Origin: Planctomycetales bacterium 71-10
GTDB lineage: Bacteria > Planctomycetota > Planctomycetia > Isosphaerales > Isosphaeraceae
Assembly (NCBI GenBank): GCA_001898385.1
Contig: MKTT01000139.1
Span: forward strand, 1,961 to 44,447
Direction of reading: 5' to 3'
DNA length: 42,487 nt
Shown: one piece after another, positions 1 through 7,453 of the stretch
Numbering within the stretch: position 1 is the stretch's first letter
How the letters are laid out: the number at the start of each line of letters is the position of its first letter
The notes under the pieces: generated by a model
Told to the model about the DNA's origin: nothing
The model's database searches: none
What the model saw: the letters and a program-made list of their open reading frames with translations, nothing else
Made by a program: the position numbers and the translations under genes

Positions 1-1
1 G

Positions 2-724
2 GTGGTGGCGGTGCCGGAGAGCTGGGTGGACGTCGGCCACGTCATGGACCTGGTCGACCTGACGGCCGAGTTCAAGGCGTCGGGCAAGACGTTCCGGGTC
101 TCCACCAAGTACCCGGCCCTGGTGCGGCAATACTTCCGCAAGTGGGGCGTCTTCCACTATCAGTTGATCAACTCCGACGGGGCCCTGGAGCTGCACCCGA
201 GCCTGGGGATCGCCGACGTCATCGTCGACCTGACCAGCTCCGGCGTGACGCTGAAGGACAACCGCCTGCGCGAGATCGGCGGCGGGATCGTGCTGGACTC
301 GGCCTCGTGCCTGATCGGCCACGCGCCCAGCCTGCGGGAGCTGGTCGCGGAGGGCCACGGCGGGCCGCTGGCCCTGCTGCTGGACGCGATGGACGGCGTG
401 CGGCGGTCGGAGGGGCTGCTGCACCTGGAGGTCGTCGGGCAGGGGGCGGACTCCAGGAATCAGGCCGCGAAGGTGGCCGAGTACCTCTCGGGGCAGGGGG
501 CCCAGCACATCGCCCGTGGCGAGGTCTGGGACGAGGCCGGCCGGCCCGGCTGGCGCGTCACGGCGCTGGTCGCCGCCAAGAAGCTGACCGCCTGCCAACG
601 GTCGCTGTTCGACCTGGGCGCGATCCGGATCGCCGGCCTCCCCGCCCAGTTCGTGTTCGACCGCGACGCCCCCTCGACGTTCGACGACCTGAAGGCCCGA
701 CTGGCCGGCGCGCCGATCGCATAG
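2..724 (+). CDS. hisG: ATP phosphoribosyltransferase, 3' part (5' end outside window)
   Basis: HisG joins ATP to PRPP in the first, committed step of histidine synthesis. The frame is already open at base 2, so the N-terminus is missing and 240 residues remain. Visible HisG features are the AVPES stretch, the RVSTKYP motif and the segment GIADVIVDLTSSGVTLKDN, which matches the family's PRPP-binding signature, followed by IGGGIVLDSASCLI. About 100 residues follow the catalytic core (from near LLHLEVVGQ), the place where long-form HisG carries its ACT-like histidine-sensing domain. That tail does not show the usual long-form wording, so whether it is the same regulatory domain is uncertain. The next gene starts 35 bases downstream on the same strand but has no obvious link to histidine synthesis. 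Confidence 0.88.
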   Translation: MVAVPESWVDVGHVMDLVDLTAEFKASGKTFRVSTKYPALVRQYFRKWGVFHYQLINSDGALELHPSLGIADVIVDLTSSGVTLKDNRLREIGGGIVLDSASCLIGHAPSLRELVAEGHGGPLALLLDAMDGVRRSEGLLHLEVVGQGADSRNQAAKVAEYLSGQGAQHIARGEVWDEAGRPGWRVTALVAAKKLTACQRSLFDLGAIRIAGLPAQFVFDRDAPSTFDDLKARLAGAPIA

Positions 725-759
725 GCTCCCGCCGGAGCGTTGGAATCCGGAGGCCGCCC

Positions 760-1131
760 TTGAGACCGACCCGCGTCCTGATCGTCGACGACAACCGCGA
801 CGCGGCCGACCTGGCGGCGATGCTCCTGACCGTCGAGGGCCACCAGGCCGAGGTGGCCTACAACGGCAGCGACGCCCTCCTCGCCGACGGGCGGTTCCGG
901 CCCGACGTCGTCCTGCTCGACCTGGGGCTGCCCGACATGGACGGCTGCCAGGTCGCCCGCTCCCTCAGCCGCGAGGAGCCGCCGCCGCTCTTGATCGCCG
1001 TCTCCGGCCACGCCGAGGACCAGGTCGGCGGCCGGGCGCGCGCCTCGGGCTGCTCGCACCACCTCCTCAAGCCGGTGGACATCGAGGCCCTCCTGAAGCT
1101 CGTCGCCGACGCCCCCAGCCGAGAACCCTGA
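760..1131 (+). CDS. Stand-alone response regulator (receiver domain only)
   Basis: A 123-residue CheY-like receiver domain with no output domain. The acidic pair is D10-D11 (LIVDDNRDA), the phosphoacceptor is D54 in VVLLDLGLPDMDG, the switch Ser lies in LLIAVSGH, and the conserved Lys is in LLKPVD. I chose the TTG start at 760 because a GGAGG Shine-Dalgarno lies six bases before it and the protein then begins exactly at the first beta strand (RPTRVLIV). It is likely phosphorylated by a histidine kinase outside this window and acts by protein-protein contact. No partner kinase is adjacent. It sits between hisG and a D-lactate dehydrogenase-like gene. Confidence 0.88.
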   Translation: MRPTRVLIVDDNRDAADLAAMLLTVEGHQAEVAYNGSDALLADGRFRPDVVLLDLGLPDMDGCQVARSLSREEPPPLLIAVSGHAEDQVGGRARASGCSHHLLKPVDIEALLKLVADAPSREP

Positions 1132-1162
1132 GACGACCCGACCCGACCCGACCGGAGCCGCG

Positions 1163-2164
1163 ATGATGCGAGTCGCCGTGTTCAGCACCAAGCCCTACGA
1201 CCGGACGTTCCTCGACGCCGCCGCCGAGGGGACCGGCCACGAGCTGCACTACTTCGAGGCCCGGCTCACCGCCGACACCGCCGGCCTCGCCCGGGGCCAC
1301 GACGCCGCCTGCATCTTCGTCAACGACGAGGCCGACGCCGACGCGCTGCGGACCTTGAAGGAGGGGGGGACGACGCTCGTCGCCTGCCGCTGCGCCGGGT
1401 TCAACCAGGTCGACGTGCCGGTCGCGAAGGGGCTGGGGATCACGGTGGTCCGCGTCCCGGCCTACTCGCCCCACGCGGTGGCCGAGTACGCCGTCGGGCT
1501 GATGCTCGCCCTGAACCGCCACGTCCCCCGCGCCTACAACCGGGTCCGCGAGGGGAACTTCATGCTCGACGGCCTGATGGGCTTCGACATGTTCGGCAAG
1601 ACGGCCGGGGTGGTCGGCACCGGCAAGATCGGCGGGCTGGTCGCGAAGATCCTCCGCGGCTTCGGCTGCGAGATCCTCGCCCACGACGCCTACGTCAACC
1701 CCGACTGCACGGCGCTCGGCGCGGGGTACGTCGGCCTGGACGAGCTGCTGTCGCGGTCGGACGTCGTCTCGCTCCACTGCCCGCTCACGCCCGAGACCCG
1801 CCACCTCATCAACGCGAGGGCCCTGGGGCTGATGAAGCCGGGGGCCATGCTCATCAACACCAGCCGGGGCGACGTGATCGACACCGGCGCGGTGGTCGAG
1901 GCCCTCAAGTCCGGCCGGCTCGGCTCGCTGGGCATCGACGTCTACGAGGAGGAGGAGCGCTACTTCTTCGAGGACTTCTCCAGCCGCGTGATCGAGGACG
2001 ACGTCCTGGCCCGGCTGCTGACGTTCCCCAACGTCCTGGTCACCGGCCACCAGGCGTTCTTCACCCGCGAGGCCATCGGCAACATCGCGCAAACGGTCGT
2101 CGACAGCTTCACCAATTATGAGAAAGGGCTGCCGCTCCCCAACAAGGTCGAGCCCCCCGCCTGA
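1163..2164 (+). CDS. ldhA: D-lactate dehydrogenase-type 2-hydroxyacid dehydrogenase
   Basis: NAD-dependent D-2-hydroxyacid dehydrogenase, 333 residues, the same size as E. coli LdhA (329). Diagnostic segments are RCAGFNQVD (substrate arm), GVVGTGKIG (Rossmann glycine motif), HCPLTPETRHLIN, INTSRGDVIDT (catalytic Arg region), and GHQAFFTREA carrying the catalytic His. The tail containing DVYEEEERYFFEDFS is characteristic of the D-lactate dehydrogenase branch rather than glycerate or phosphoglycerate dehydrogenases. It should interconvert pyruvate and D-lactate in the cytoplasm. Two ATGs are adjacent (1163 and 1166), and GGAG at 1153-1156 suits the first. An 8-bp hairpin follows the stop. Confidence 0.88.
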   Translation: MMRVAVFSTKPYDRTFLDAAAEGTGHELHYFEARLTADTAGLARGHDAACIFVNDEADADALRTLKEGGTTLVACRCAGFNQVDVPVAKGLGITVVRVPAYSPHAVAEYAVGLMLALNRHVPRAYNRVREGNFMLDGLMGFDMFGKTAGVVGTGKIGGLVAKILRGFGCEILAHDAYVNPDCTALGAGYVGLDELLSRSDVVSLHCPLTPETRHLINARALGLMKPGAMLINTSRGDVIDTGAVVEALKSGRLGSLGIDVYEEEERYFFEDFSSRVIEDDVLARLLTFPNVLVTGHQAFFTREAIGNIAQTVVDSFTNYEKGLPLPNKVEPPA

Positions 2165-2201
2165 CCGCTCGCGTCGAGATCCGGAAACGTCGCCCGTCTC
2201 G

Positions 2202-2222
2202 GAAAGCCTGACCTAGGCTTTC
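2202..2222 (+). terminator. Hairpin after ldhA (possible weak terminator)
   Basis: GAAAGCCT at 2202-2209 pairs perfectly with AGGCTTTC at 2215-2222 around a 5-base loop. It begins about 40 bases after the ldhA stop. There is no clean T-run after it, so intrinsic termination is uncertain. It ends one or two bases before the AAGGAAG that would serve as ribosome-binding site for the next gene. Confidence 0.35.
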
Positions 2223-2238
2223 GAAGGAAGCCGGGCGA

Positions 2239-2667
2239 GTGGCCCGGGGCCTGAGCCATCATCTCGACGAGCCTGACAGCATGAAATTCCACAGCCATCG
2301 CCTGAGGGGGGATTCGCCCCAGCTCAACAGCCCCGTCCTCGACCGTCGCCACTGGCCCCGGCGCGAGACGCCGTTCGCCGAGGCGGCGCTGACGTGGACG
2401 CATCGCCTGGCCGAGTGCCGCGTCGAGGCCCGGGTCGTGAACCTGAGCCAGGGGGGCGCCGGCCTGATCGTGCCGGTCGTCCCCCCCGAGGACGCCATCC
2501 TGCGCCTCGTGCTGGGGGGGCGCTGCGAGGCGGTGGTCGTCGAGGGCTGGACGGTGGCGACCCGCGAGGACCCCGACACCGGCTGGAACTTCCTGCACAT
2601 GAAGTTCTCGCACGGCTGCCCGGAGCACGTCCTGGACCGCATCCTGGCCGATTCGACGGACGAATGA
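2239..2667 (+). CDS. PilZ domain protein
   Basis: A small soluble protein with a PilZ domain, the family that binds cyclic-di-GMP. The RxxxR-type arm is seen as RRHWPRRETPF, and the second signature as NLSQGGAGL about 45 residues later, followed by beta-rich sequence. I used the GTG at 2239 because AAGGAAG (2224-2230) lies eight bases ahead. An in-frame ATG at 2281 gives a 128-residue protein, and the 14 extra residues look unconserved, so the shorter form is a real alternative. It converges on the KDPG aldolase gene with a 22-base gap. Its target (motility, polysaccharide or other) cannot be told from the context. Confidence 0.8.
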   Translation: MARGLSHHLDEPDSMKFHSHRLRGDSPQLNSPVLDRRHWPRRETPFAEAALTWTHRLAECRVEARVVNLSQGGAGLIVPVVPPEDAILRLVLGGRCEAVVVEGWTVATREDPDTGWNFLHMKFSHGCPEHVLDRILADSTDE

Positions 2668-2689
2668 CCCCCACGGCCGCCGGCCGGCC

Positions 2690-3340
2690 TCAGCGGGCCG
2701 CGCGGAACTCGCGGACGATCGCGGCGTACTGGGAGGCCAGGTCGCGGACGCGGGCGAAGTCGCCCGCGGCGACGGCCTTGGGCTCGACGAGCGTCCCCCC
2801 CACGCCGAGGCAGCAGGCCCCGGCCTTGAGGAAGTCGGCCGCGGTGGTCAGGTCGACGCCGCCGGTGGGCATCAGGCGGATTTGGGGCAGGGGGCCCCGG
2901 ATCGCCTTCAGGTATCCCGGCCCGCCGACGTCGGCCGGGAAGACCTTCACCACGTCGGCCCCCGCCTCCCAGGCGGTCAGGATCTCGGTCGGCGTGAACG
3001 CGCCGGGCATCACGGCCTTGTCGTAGCGGCGGGCCAGCCGGATCACGTCGAGGTTGACCGTCGGGCTGACGAGGTACTCGGCCCCCGCGAGGATCGCGGC
3101 GCGGGCGGTCTCGGGGTCGAGGACCGTCCCGGCGCCGAGCGCCACGGCGTCGCCGAGCGCCTTGCGGGCGTCGCGGATCACGTCGAGGGCGTCGGGGACG
3201 GTGAACGTGATCTCGGCCGCCGTCACGCCGCCGTCGGCGAGCGCCTCCACCACCTTCACCAGCGACTCGCCGGACTCCGCCCGGACCACCGCCACCACGC
3301 CGCCGTCGAGGATCCGCCTGAGGGTCTTGTCGCGACTCAT
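2690..3340 (-). CDS. eda: 2-dehydro-3-deoxy-6-phosphogluconate (KDPG) aldolase
   Basis: Cleaves KDPG to pyruvate and glyceraldehyde-3-phosphate (Entner-Doudoroff) and may also act on related keto-deoxy acids from uronate breakdown. It is about 216 residues, normal for the single-domain class I aldolase family. Recognised segments are GVVAVVRAE, AAEITFTVP (catalytic Glu), LGAGTVLDPE, FTPTEI, VKVFPA (the Schiff-base Lys) and LMPTGGVDL (phosphate site). The ATG at 3340 has AGGTG six bases upstream; a GTG three codons earlier is possible. No kinase or dehydratase partner is next to it, so it appears to be transcribed alone, reading away from the repeat-rich gap. Confidence 0.92.
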   Translation of the reverse strand: MSRDKTLRRILDGGVVAVVRAESGESLVKVVEALADGGVTAAEITFTVPDALDVIRDARKALGDAVALGAGTVLDPETARAAILAGAEYLVSPTVNLDVIRLARRYDKAVMPGAFTPTEILTAWEAGADVVKVFPADVGGPGYLKAIRGPLPQIRLMPTGGVDLTTAADFLKAGACCLGVGGTLVEPKAVAAGDFARVRDLASQYAAIVREFRAAR

Positions 3341-3595
3341 GGGAATCACCTGCCACCTTGAAGGATCGACCCCGCGCGGGCCCGGACCTTCATGATAGCC
3401 GGTCGCGCGGGGCCGCGCCAGCCTCCCTCGCCGATCGACCGGCGATGCCGCGCCGGGGGCCGGACGGTTGGGTTCCTTCGCCGGAGCGTGCGAGGCTGTT
3501 GGATCTGTAAGTTGAATCGAAGACTTGCTTTATGGGATTTCCGATTGGCTTCGATCGTCGAAGTCGATGTGGAATTTTGCTGGGCGAGCCATCTA

Positions 3596-3823
3596 CTCCC
3601 CTCGCGGGAGGAGGTCGCCGTAGGCCTGACGAGGGGACGGTCGCCGTCGCATCCCCGGGCCGCCCTCCCCGTAGGCTGGGTCGCGGCCCGGCCCGGGATA
3701 CGCGACGCCTCCTCCGGGCTGGGTCGCGACCCAGCCTACGGGAGTCCGAAGTCCGGGGCTTTCGGTCGCGCGCCCCCTCATCCCCCCCTCCGGGGCACCT
3801 TCTCCCGCGAGGGGAGAAGGGGG
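3596..3823. repeat. Composite inverted-repeat element, copy 1 (REPIN/MITE-like)
   Basis: Two GC-rich palindromic units face each other: unit A at 3596-3636 (inverted) and unit B at 3773-3823 (forward). Each ends in the motif CTCCC-(A/G)CGAGGGGAG or its complement. The same pair, including flanking words such as GTCGCCGTCGCATCCC and GAAGTCCG, occurs reverse-complemented at 25702-25860. The two loci are therefore copies of one element. This copy is longer because a second palindrome sits in its middle. No protein is encoded. Confidence 0.8.
3668..3742. repeat. Nested palindrome, 18-bp arms
   Basis: CCCGTAGGCTGGGTCGCG at 3668-3685 is perfectly complementary to 3725-3742. Within the right side, 3717-3736 is itself a perfect 20-base palindrome centred on GGGTCGCGACCC. 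It lies exactly where composite copy 1 departs from copy 2, so it looks like a separate mobile palindrome inserted into the first element. Confidence 0.75.
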
Positions 3824-3933
3824 CTTCATGCTCGCACTCCGACGTTTTCGACGGGGACGTCGGGGCCGTCTTGAGCTGCTTCCGAATTGTCAAGGAACGG
3901 CCTCTCGCCTGATATGATCCGGCCGCGACGTGG

Positions 3934-3971
3934 CGGGATTTCAGGATTCCCGCGGGATTTCGGGAATCCCG
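3934..3971. repeat. Tandem short hairpins upstream of the membrane kinase
   Basis: CGGGA at 3934-3938 pairs with TCCCG at 3948-3952. Immediately after, CGGGATT at 3953-3959 pairs perfectly with AATCCCG at 3965-3971 around a 5-base loop. The words GGGATTTC and GGAATCCC or close variants recur. They sit about 130 bases before the kinase start, in otherwise non-coding DNA. Function is unknown: structured leader, protein-binding site or a small repeat. Confidence 0.45.
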
Positions 3972-4098
3972 TTCGAGGTTCGGAGACGGGCGGCGGAATC
4001 GGGGGCGGGCGGCGGATCTCGCATGGAAAGATGCGCCGGGTTGCTATGATTTCATGGGGCGTCGCGATGACGGGCGGCCCCGCCCCGAGGAGGTTCGC

Positions 4099-5826
4099 TT
4101 GCGGGACGAATCCGACAGCTTCGCTCCGGTGATGAGGATCGTCTCGGCCGTCCCGGAGGCCCCGGACGCCCCGCTCCGCGACCTGCTGCACGGTCGGCTG
4201 CGGTCTTGCCTGGTCGTGCTGGCGTCGGCGTTCCTGGTGTTCCTGATCCAGGGGGCGGTCGCGCCGACGCGACGGACGGTCCCGGTCGCGTACCAGGCGG
4301 CGGTGGGGGGGCTGCTGGTGCTGGCGTCCGTCCTGCTCAACGGGCCGAGCCGGCCGTCGTTGCGCAAGCTCCGGGCGATCGAGGCGGCCGTCTTCGGCGG
4401 CCTGGCGCTGTACCTGGCGGTCGAGCTGTTCGTCGCGATCCGGGTCGGGGTCCGGGATCCTCGGATCGACGACTGGCGGATCGCGGCGTCGTTCAAGGCG
4501 AGCCTGGCGTACGTCACGGCGCTGATCTTCACCTATGCCATCTTCGTCCCGAACGATTGGCGTCGCGCGCTGGCGATGGTCTCGGCGATGGCGGCCGGGC
4601 CGCTGTCGGCGGCGGCCGTCGCCTGGGCCGCGCTCCCCGAGTTCCGCCGGCTGGTCGCCGAGGAGCCGACGATGGCGTTCGAGAACCTGGGCGAGCACCT
4701 GCTGCTGCTGGCGACGTCGGTCGTCGTGGCGGTGGTCGGGGTCCGGACGATCCACGGCTATCGCCGCGAGCTGGTCCGCGAGCGCGAGCTGAACCGCTAC
4801 CGCCTGGGGCGGAAGCTCGGCTCTGGGGGCATGGGGGAGGTCTACCTGGCGGAGCATCGCCTGCTGAAGCGGCCCTGCGCCCTGAAGCTCATCGCCCCGA
4901 AGCTCACCGCGAGCGAGACCTCGCGGGCCCGGTTCGAGCTGGAGGTCCGGGCGACGGCGCGGCTCTCGCACTGGAACACGGTGGAGGTGTACGACTACGG
5001 CCGGGCCGAGGACGGGACGTTCTACTACGTCATGGAGTATCTCCCCGGCCTGAGCTTTCAGGAGGTCGTGGACCGCCACGGCCCCATGCCGGCCTCGCGG
5101 GCGATCCACCTGCTGCGCCAGGTCTGCGAGGCCCTGCGCGAGGCGCACCTGGCGGGGCTGATCCACCGCGACCTGAAGCCGCCGAACCTGTTCGCGGCCT
5201 ACCGCGGCGCCCGCCACGACGTCGCCAAGGTGCTGGACTTCGGCCTGGTGAAGTCGGTGGTCGACGACGCCTCGCCGCTGTTGACGCTCGAAGGCGTGGT
5301 GACGGGCTCGCCGCTGTACATGGCCCCGGAGCTGATCCTCAAGGATCGCGTCCCGGACGGCCGCGTGGACGTCTACAGCCTGGGGGCCGTGGCGTACTTC
5401 CTGCTGACGGGCCGGCCGCCGTTCCTCGGCTCCGACGCCATGGCCGTGATGATGGCGCACGCCCACGACCAGGTCGAGCCCCCCTCGCGGCACGCCCCGG
5501 GCGTCCCGGCCGACCTGGAGGCCGTCGTCCTGCGCTGCCTGCACAAGGAGGCCGGCGACCGCTTCCTCGACGTCGAGGCCCTCTCGCGGGCCCTCGGCGC
5601 GTGCCGCGACGCGGGGGGCTGGTCGGACGAGGCGGCCGAGGGCTGGTGGCGGCGGAACGAGCCGATCGGCCCCGAGCCCGAGGCGATGGAGCCCGAGGCG
5701 ATGGAGCCCGGCGCCGGCGATTCGCTCCCGTCGCTCGGAGAGGCCGATTTCCCCGGCGTCGCCGCCCCCGAATCCGACGACGCGCCCCCCGACCCGCTGT
5801 TGACCATCGGCGAGCCGCCGGCGTGA
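4099..5826 (+). CDS. Multi-membrane-span Ser/Thr protein kinase
   Basis: The N-terminal ~220 residues contain about six hydrophobic segments, for example CLVVLASAFLVFLIQGAV and LLLLATSVVVAVVGV. A full kinase domain follows from about residue 233: G-loop GSGGMGEVY, catalytic Lys in CALKLI, HRDLKPPN, DFGL, and GSPLYMAPEL. All key catalytic residues are present, so it should be active, with the kinase on the cytoplasmic side. The C-terminal tail is Glu/Pro rich with a repeated EAMEP unit. I chose TTG 4099 because AGGAGG (4088-4093) lies five bases ahead; ATG 4054 is the longer alternative. Placing a polytopic membrane domain before the kinase is the reverse of the common PknB layout. It converges on the MFS gene. 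Confidence 0.9.
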   Translation: MRDESDSFAPVMRIVSAVPEAPDAPLRDLLHGRLRSCLVVLASAFLVFLIQGAVAPTRRTVPVAYQAAVGGLLVLASVLLNGPSRPSLRKLRAIEAAVFGGLALYLAVELFVAIRVGVRDPRIDDWRIAASFKASLAYVTALIFTYAIFVPNDWRRALAMVSAMAAGPLSAAAVAWAALPEFRRLVAEEPTMAFENLGEHLLLLATSVVVAVVGVRTIHGYRRELVRERELNRYRLGRKLGSGGMGEVYLAEHRLLKRPCALKLIAPKLTASETSRARFELEVRATARLSHWNTVEVYDYGRAEDGTFYYVMEYLPGLSFQEVVDRHGPMPASRAIHLLRQVCEALREAHLAGLIHRDLKPPNLFAAYRGARHDVAKVLDFGLVKSVVDDASPLLTLEGVVTGSPLYMAPELILKDRVPDGRVDVYSLGAVAYFLLTGRPPFLGSDAMAVMMAHAHDQVEPPSRHAPGVPADLEAVVLRCLHKEAGDRFLDVEALSRALGACRDAGGWSDEAAEGWWRRNEPIGPEPEAMEPEAMEPGAGDSLPSLGEADFPGVAAPESDDAPPDPLLTIGEPPA

Positions 5827-5851
5827 TGACCCGCCGCCCCGCGAGCGCCGC

Positions 5852-7252
5852 TCAATGGTGGAACGACGCGGAGCCGCCGGCCCCGCCGGCGTCGATCACG
5901 CGCTGCTGGTCTTCGGGCAGGTGCCGCGAGCCGAGCAGGAAGAAGAACGCGCCCACGGCCAGCACGGGGGCCACGACCAGCATCGCGACCGTGAGGTTCT
6001 CGCCCTCGACCGGCGTCGCGCCCAGGGACGCGAAGAACGAGCCGATGGGGGAGTTGGCGACGTCGGGTCGGCCGAACAGCTTGGAGATCCCGCCCAGGAT
6101 CACCGGCGAGCTGATGTCGCCGAAGACGTGGATCAGGAAGATGTACAGGGCGTAGCCCGACGCCCGCTTGTTGGCCGGCACCACGTTGGCGATCACCGTG
6201 TTGCAGGGGCCCAGGACCATGGAGAGCAGGATCATCGCCCCGAACAGCAGGGCGAGCGAGGCCTTGCCGTTCGTGGCCAGGATCGCGAAAAAGCCCAGGG
6301 GGACCGCCCCCGCCGTGACCAGGGCCGCCAGCAGGAGGTAGGACCGCTTCGTGAACCGCGTCCCGAAGTCGGCCAGGCCCGAGCCCAGGGCGATCCCCAT
6401 CAGCCCGGCGATGGCCGTGAGGATGCCGATCGAGGTCGTCGCCTCGGTCATCGACATGCCCCGGACCGTCTGGTAGAAGTTCGCCCCGTGGACCGCGTAG
6501 GCCCCGGTCGCGAACGTCACCGCCGCCATCCCGATCGTGTTCAGGACGTAGGTCGGGATCGTGAACAGCTTGAGGTAGTCGGCCATCTTGGGGCGGTCGG
6601 CCTTGCCCGCGAGCGGGACGTCCTCGGACGCCCCGCGGCCGGGGTCGTGGATGAGCAGCCCGGCCACCGCGGCCAGCAGCCCCGGCAGGCCGACGACGAG
6701 GAACGCCCGCGACCATCCCCAGTGCTCGCCGATCCAGCCGCCGATGCCGTACCCCAGCGCGCCGCCGACCGGCAGGGCCAGGTAATAGACGCCCATGGCC
6801 CGGCCGCGCTTCTCGACGGGGAAGAGGTCGGCGATGAGGGTCGGGGCGATGACGCCGTAGCTCGCCTCGCCGACGCCCAGCAGCGACCGCCAGAAGAACA
6901 TGTGGTAGAAGTCGAGCGAGAAGGCCGAGCCGACGGTGGCGAAGCTCCAGAGCGCCACGCCCGAGGCCAGCAGCATGCGGCGGTCGTAGCGGTCGCCCAG
7001 CCAGCCCATCACGGGCGAGACGACGGTGTACACGACCATGAACGCCACGCCCAGGACGCTGTACCAGAAGTCGTCGATCTCGAACGACTTCTTGATGTCC
7101 ACGCCGACCGCGAAGAACGAGTAGCGGTCGATGTAGTTCAGCAGGTTCATGACGAACAGGACGATCAGGGCGAAGATCGGGCCGCCGATCGTGGGGAGGC
7201 TGCGCCGGGGCGGGGACGTGACGCCGGCCGGGTCGGTTGCGGGAGACGACAT
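5852..7252 (-). CDS. MFS transporter, Spinster-like
   Basis: A 466-residue polytopic membrane protein of the major facilitator superfamily with about 12 hydrophobic spans. The segment NLLNYIDRYSFFAVGVDI near the first helix and GWLGDRYDRRMLL (the MFS loop 2-3 signature) resemble the Spinster group, which also includes bacterial sugar-acid or organic-anion carriers. VEKRGRAMGVYY and the repeat of small-residue helices support the family. The start is the ATG at 7252; no strong ribosome site is visible. The substrate cannot be inferred. The gene is divergent from the recombinase gene and convergent with the membrane kinase. It ends in a short His tail (SFHH). Confidence 0.85.
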   Translation of the reverse strand: MSSPATDPAGVTSPPRRSLPTIGGPIFALIVLFVMNLLNYIDRYSFFAVGVDIKKSFEIDDFWYSVLGVAFMVVYTVVSPVMGWLGDRYDRRMLLASGVALWSFATVGSAFSLDFYHMFFWRSLLGVGEASYGVIAPTLIADLFPVEKRGRAMGVYYLALPVGGALGYGIGGWIGEHWGWSRAFLVVGLPGLLAAVAGLLIHDPGRGASEDVPLAGKADRPKMADYLKLFTIPTYVLNTIGMAAVTFATGAYAVHGANFYQTVRGMSMTEATTSIGILTAIAGLMGIALGSGLADFGTRFTKRSYLLLAALVTAGAVPLGFFAILATNGKASLALLFGAMILLSMVLGPCNTVIANVVPANKRASGYALYIFLIHVFGDISSPVILGGISKLFGRPDVANSPIGSFFASLGATPVEGENLTVAMLVVAPVLAVGAFFFLLGSRHLPEDQQRVIDAGGAGGSASFHH

Positions 7253-7453
7253 CTTGGGGACGGGCCTCGTCGGGATGGATCGCTCGGGTCGACCTTGAGT
7301 TATACCCGGACGGCCCCCCCGATGACGAGACCGGCGCGGGCGCGGGGTCCGCCGGGACGGCCGTCGGGTTCGATGAAGCGGAGGCGGGCCGCGTGCCGAT
7401 CCCAGCCCTATCGGGGGCCGCTCGGCCCTCGTCCGTCCTCCGCGGAGCGCCCC

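Noticed and set aside
3387..3912. Several 80-170-residue frames across the repeat region
   Set aside because: They read through palindromic repeats, giving words such as PSPLAGEG and its reverse frames; same words appear at the other repeat loci.
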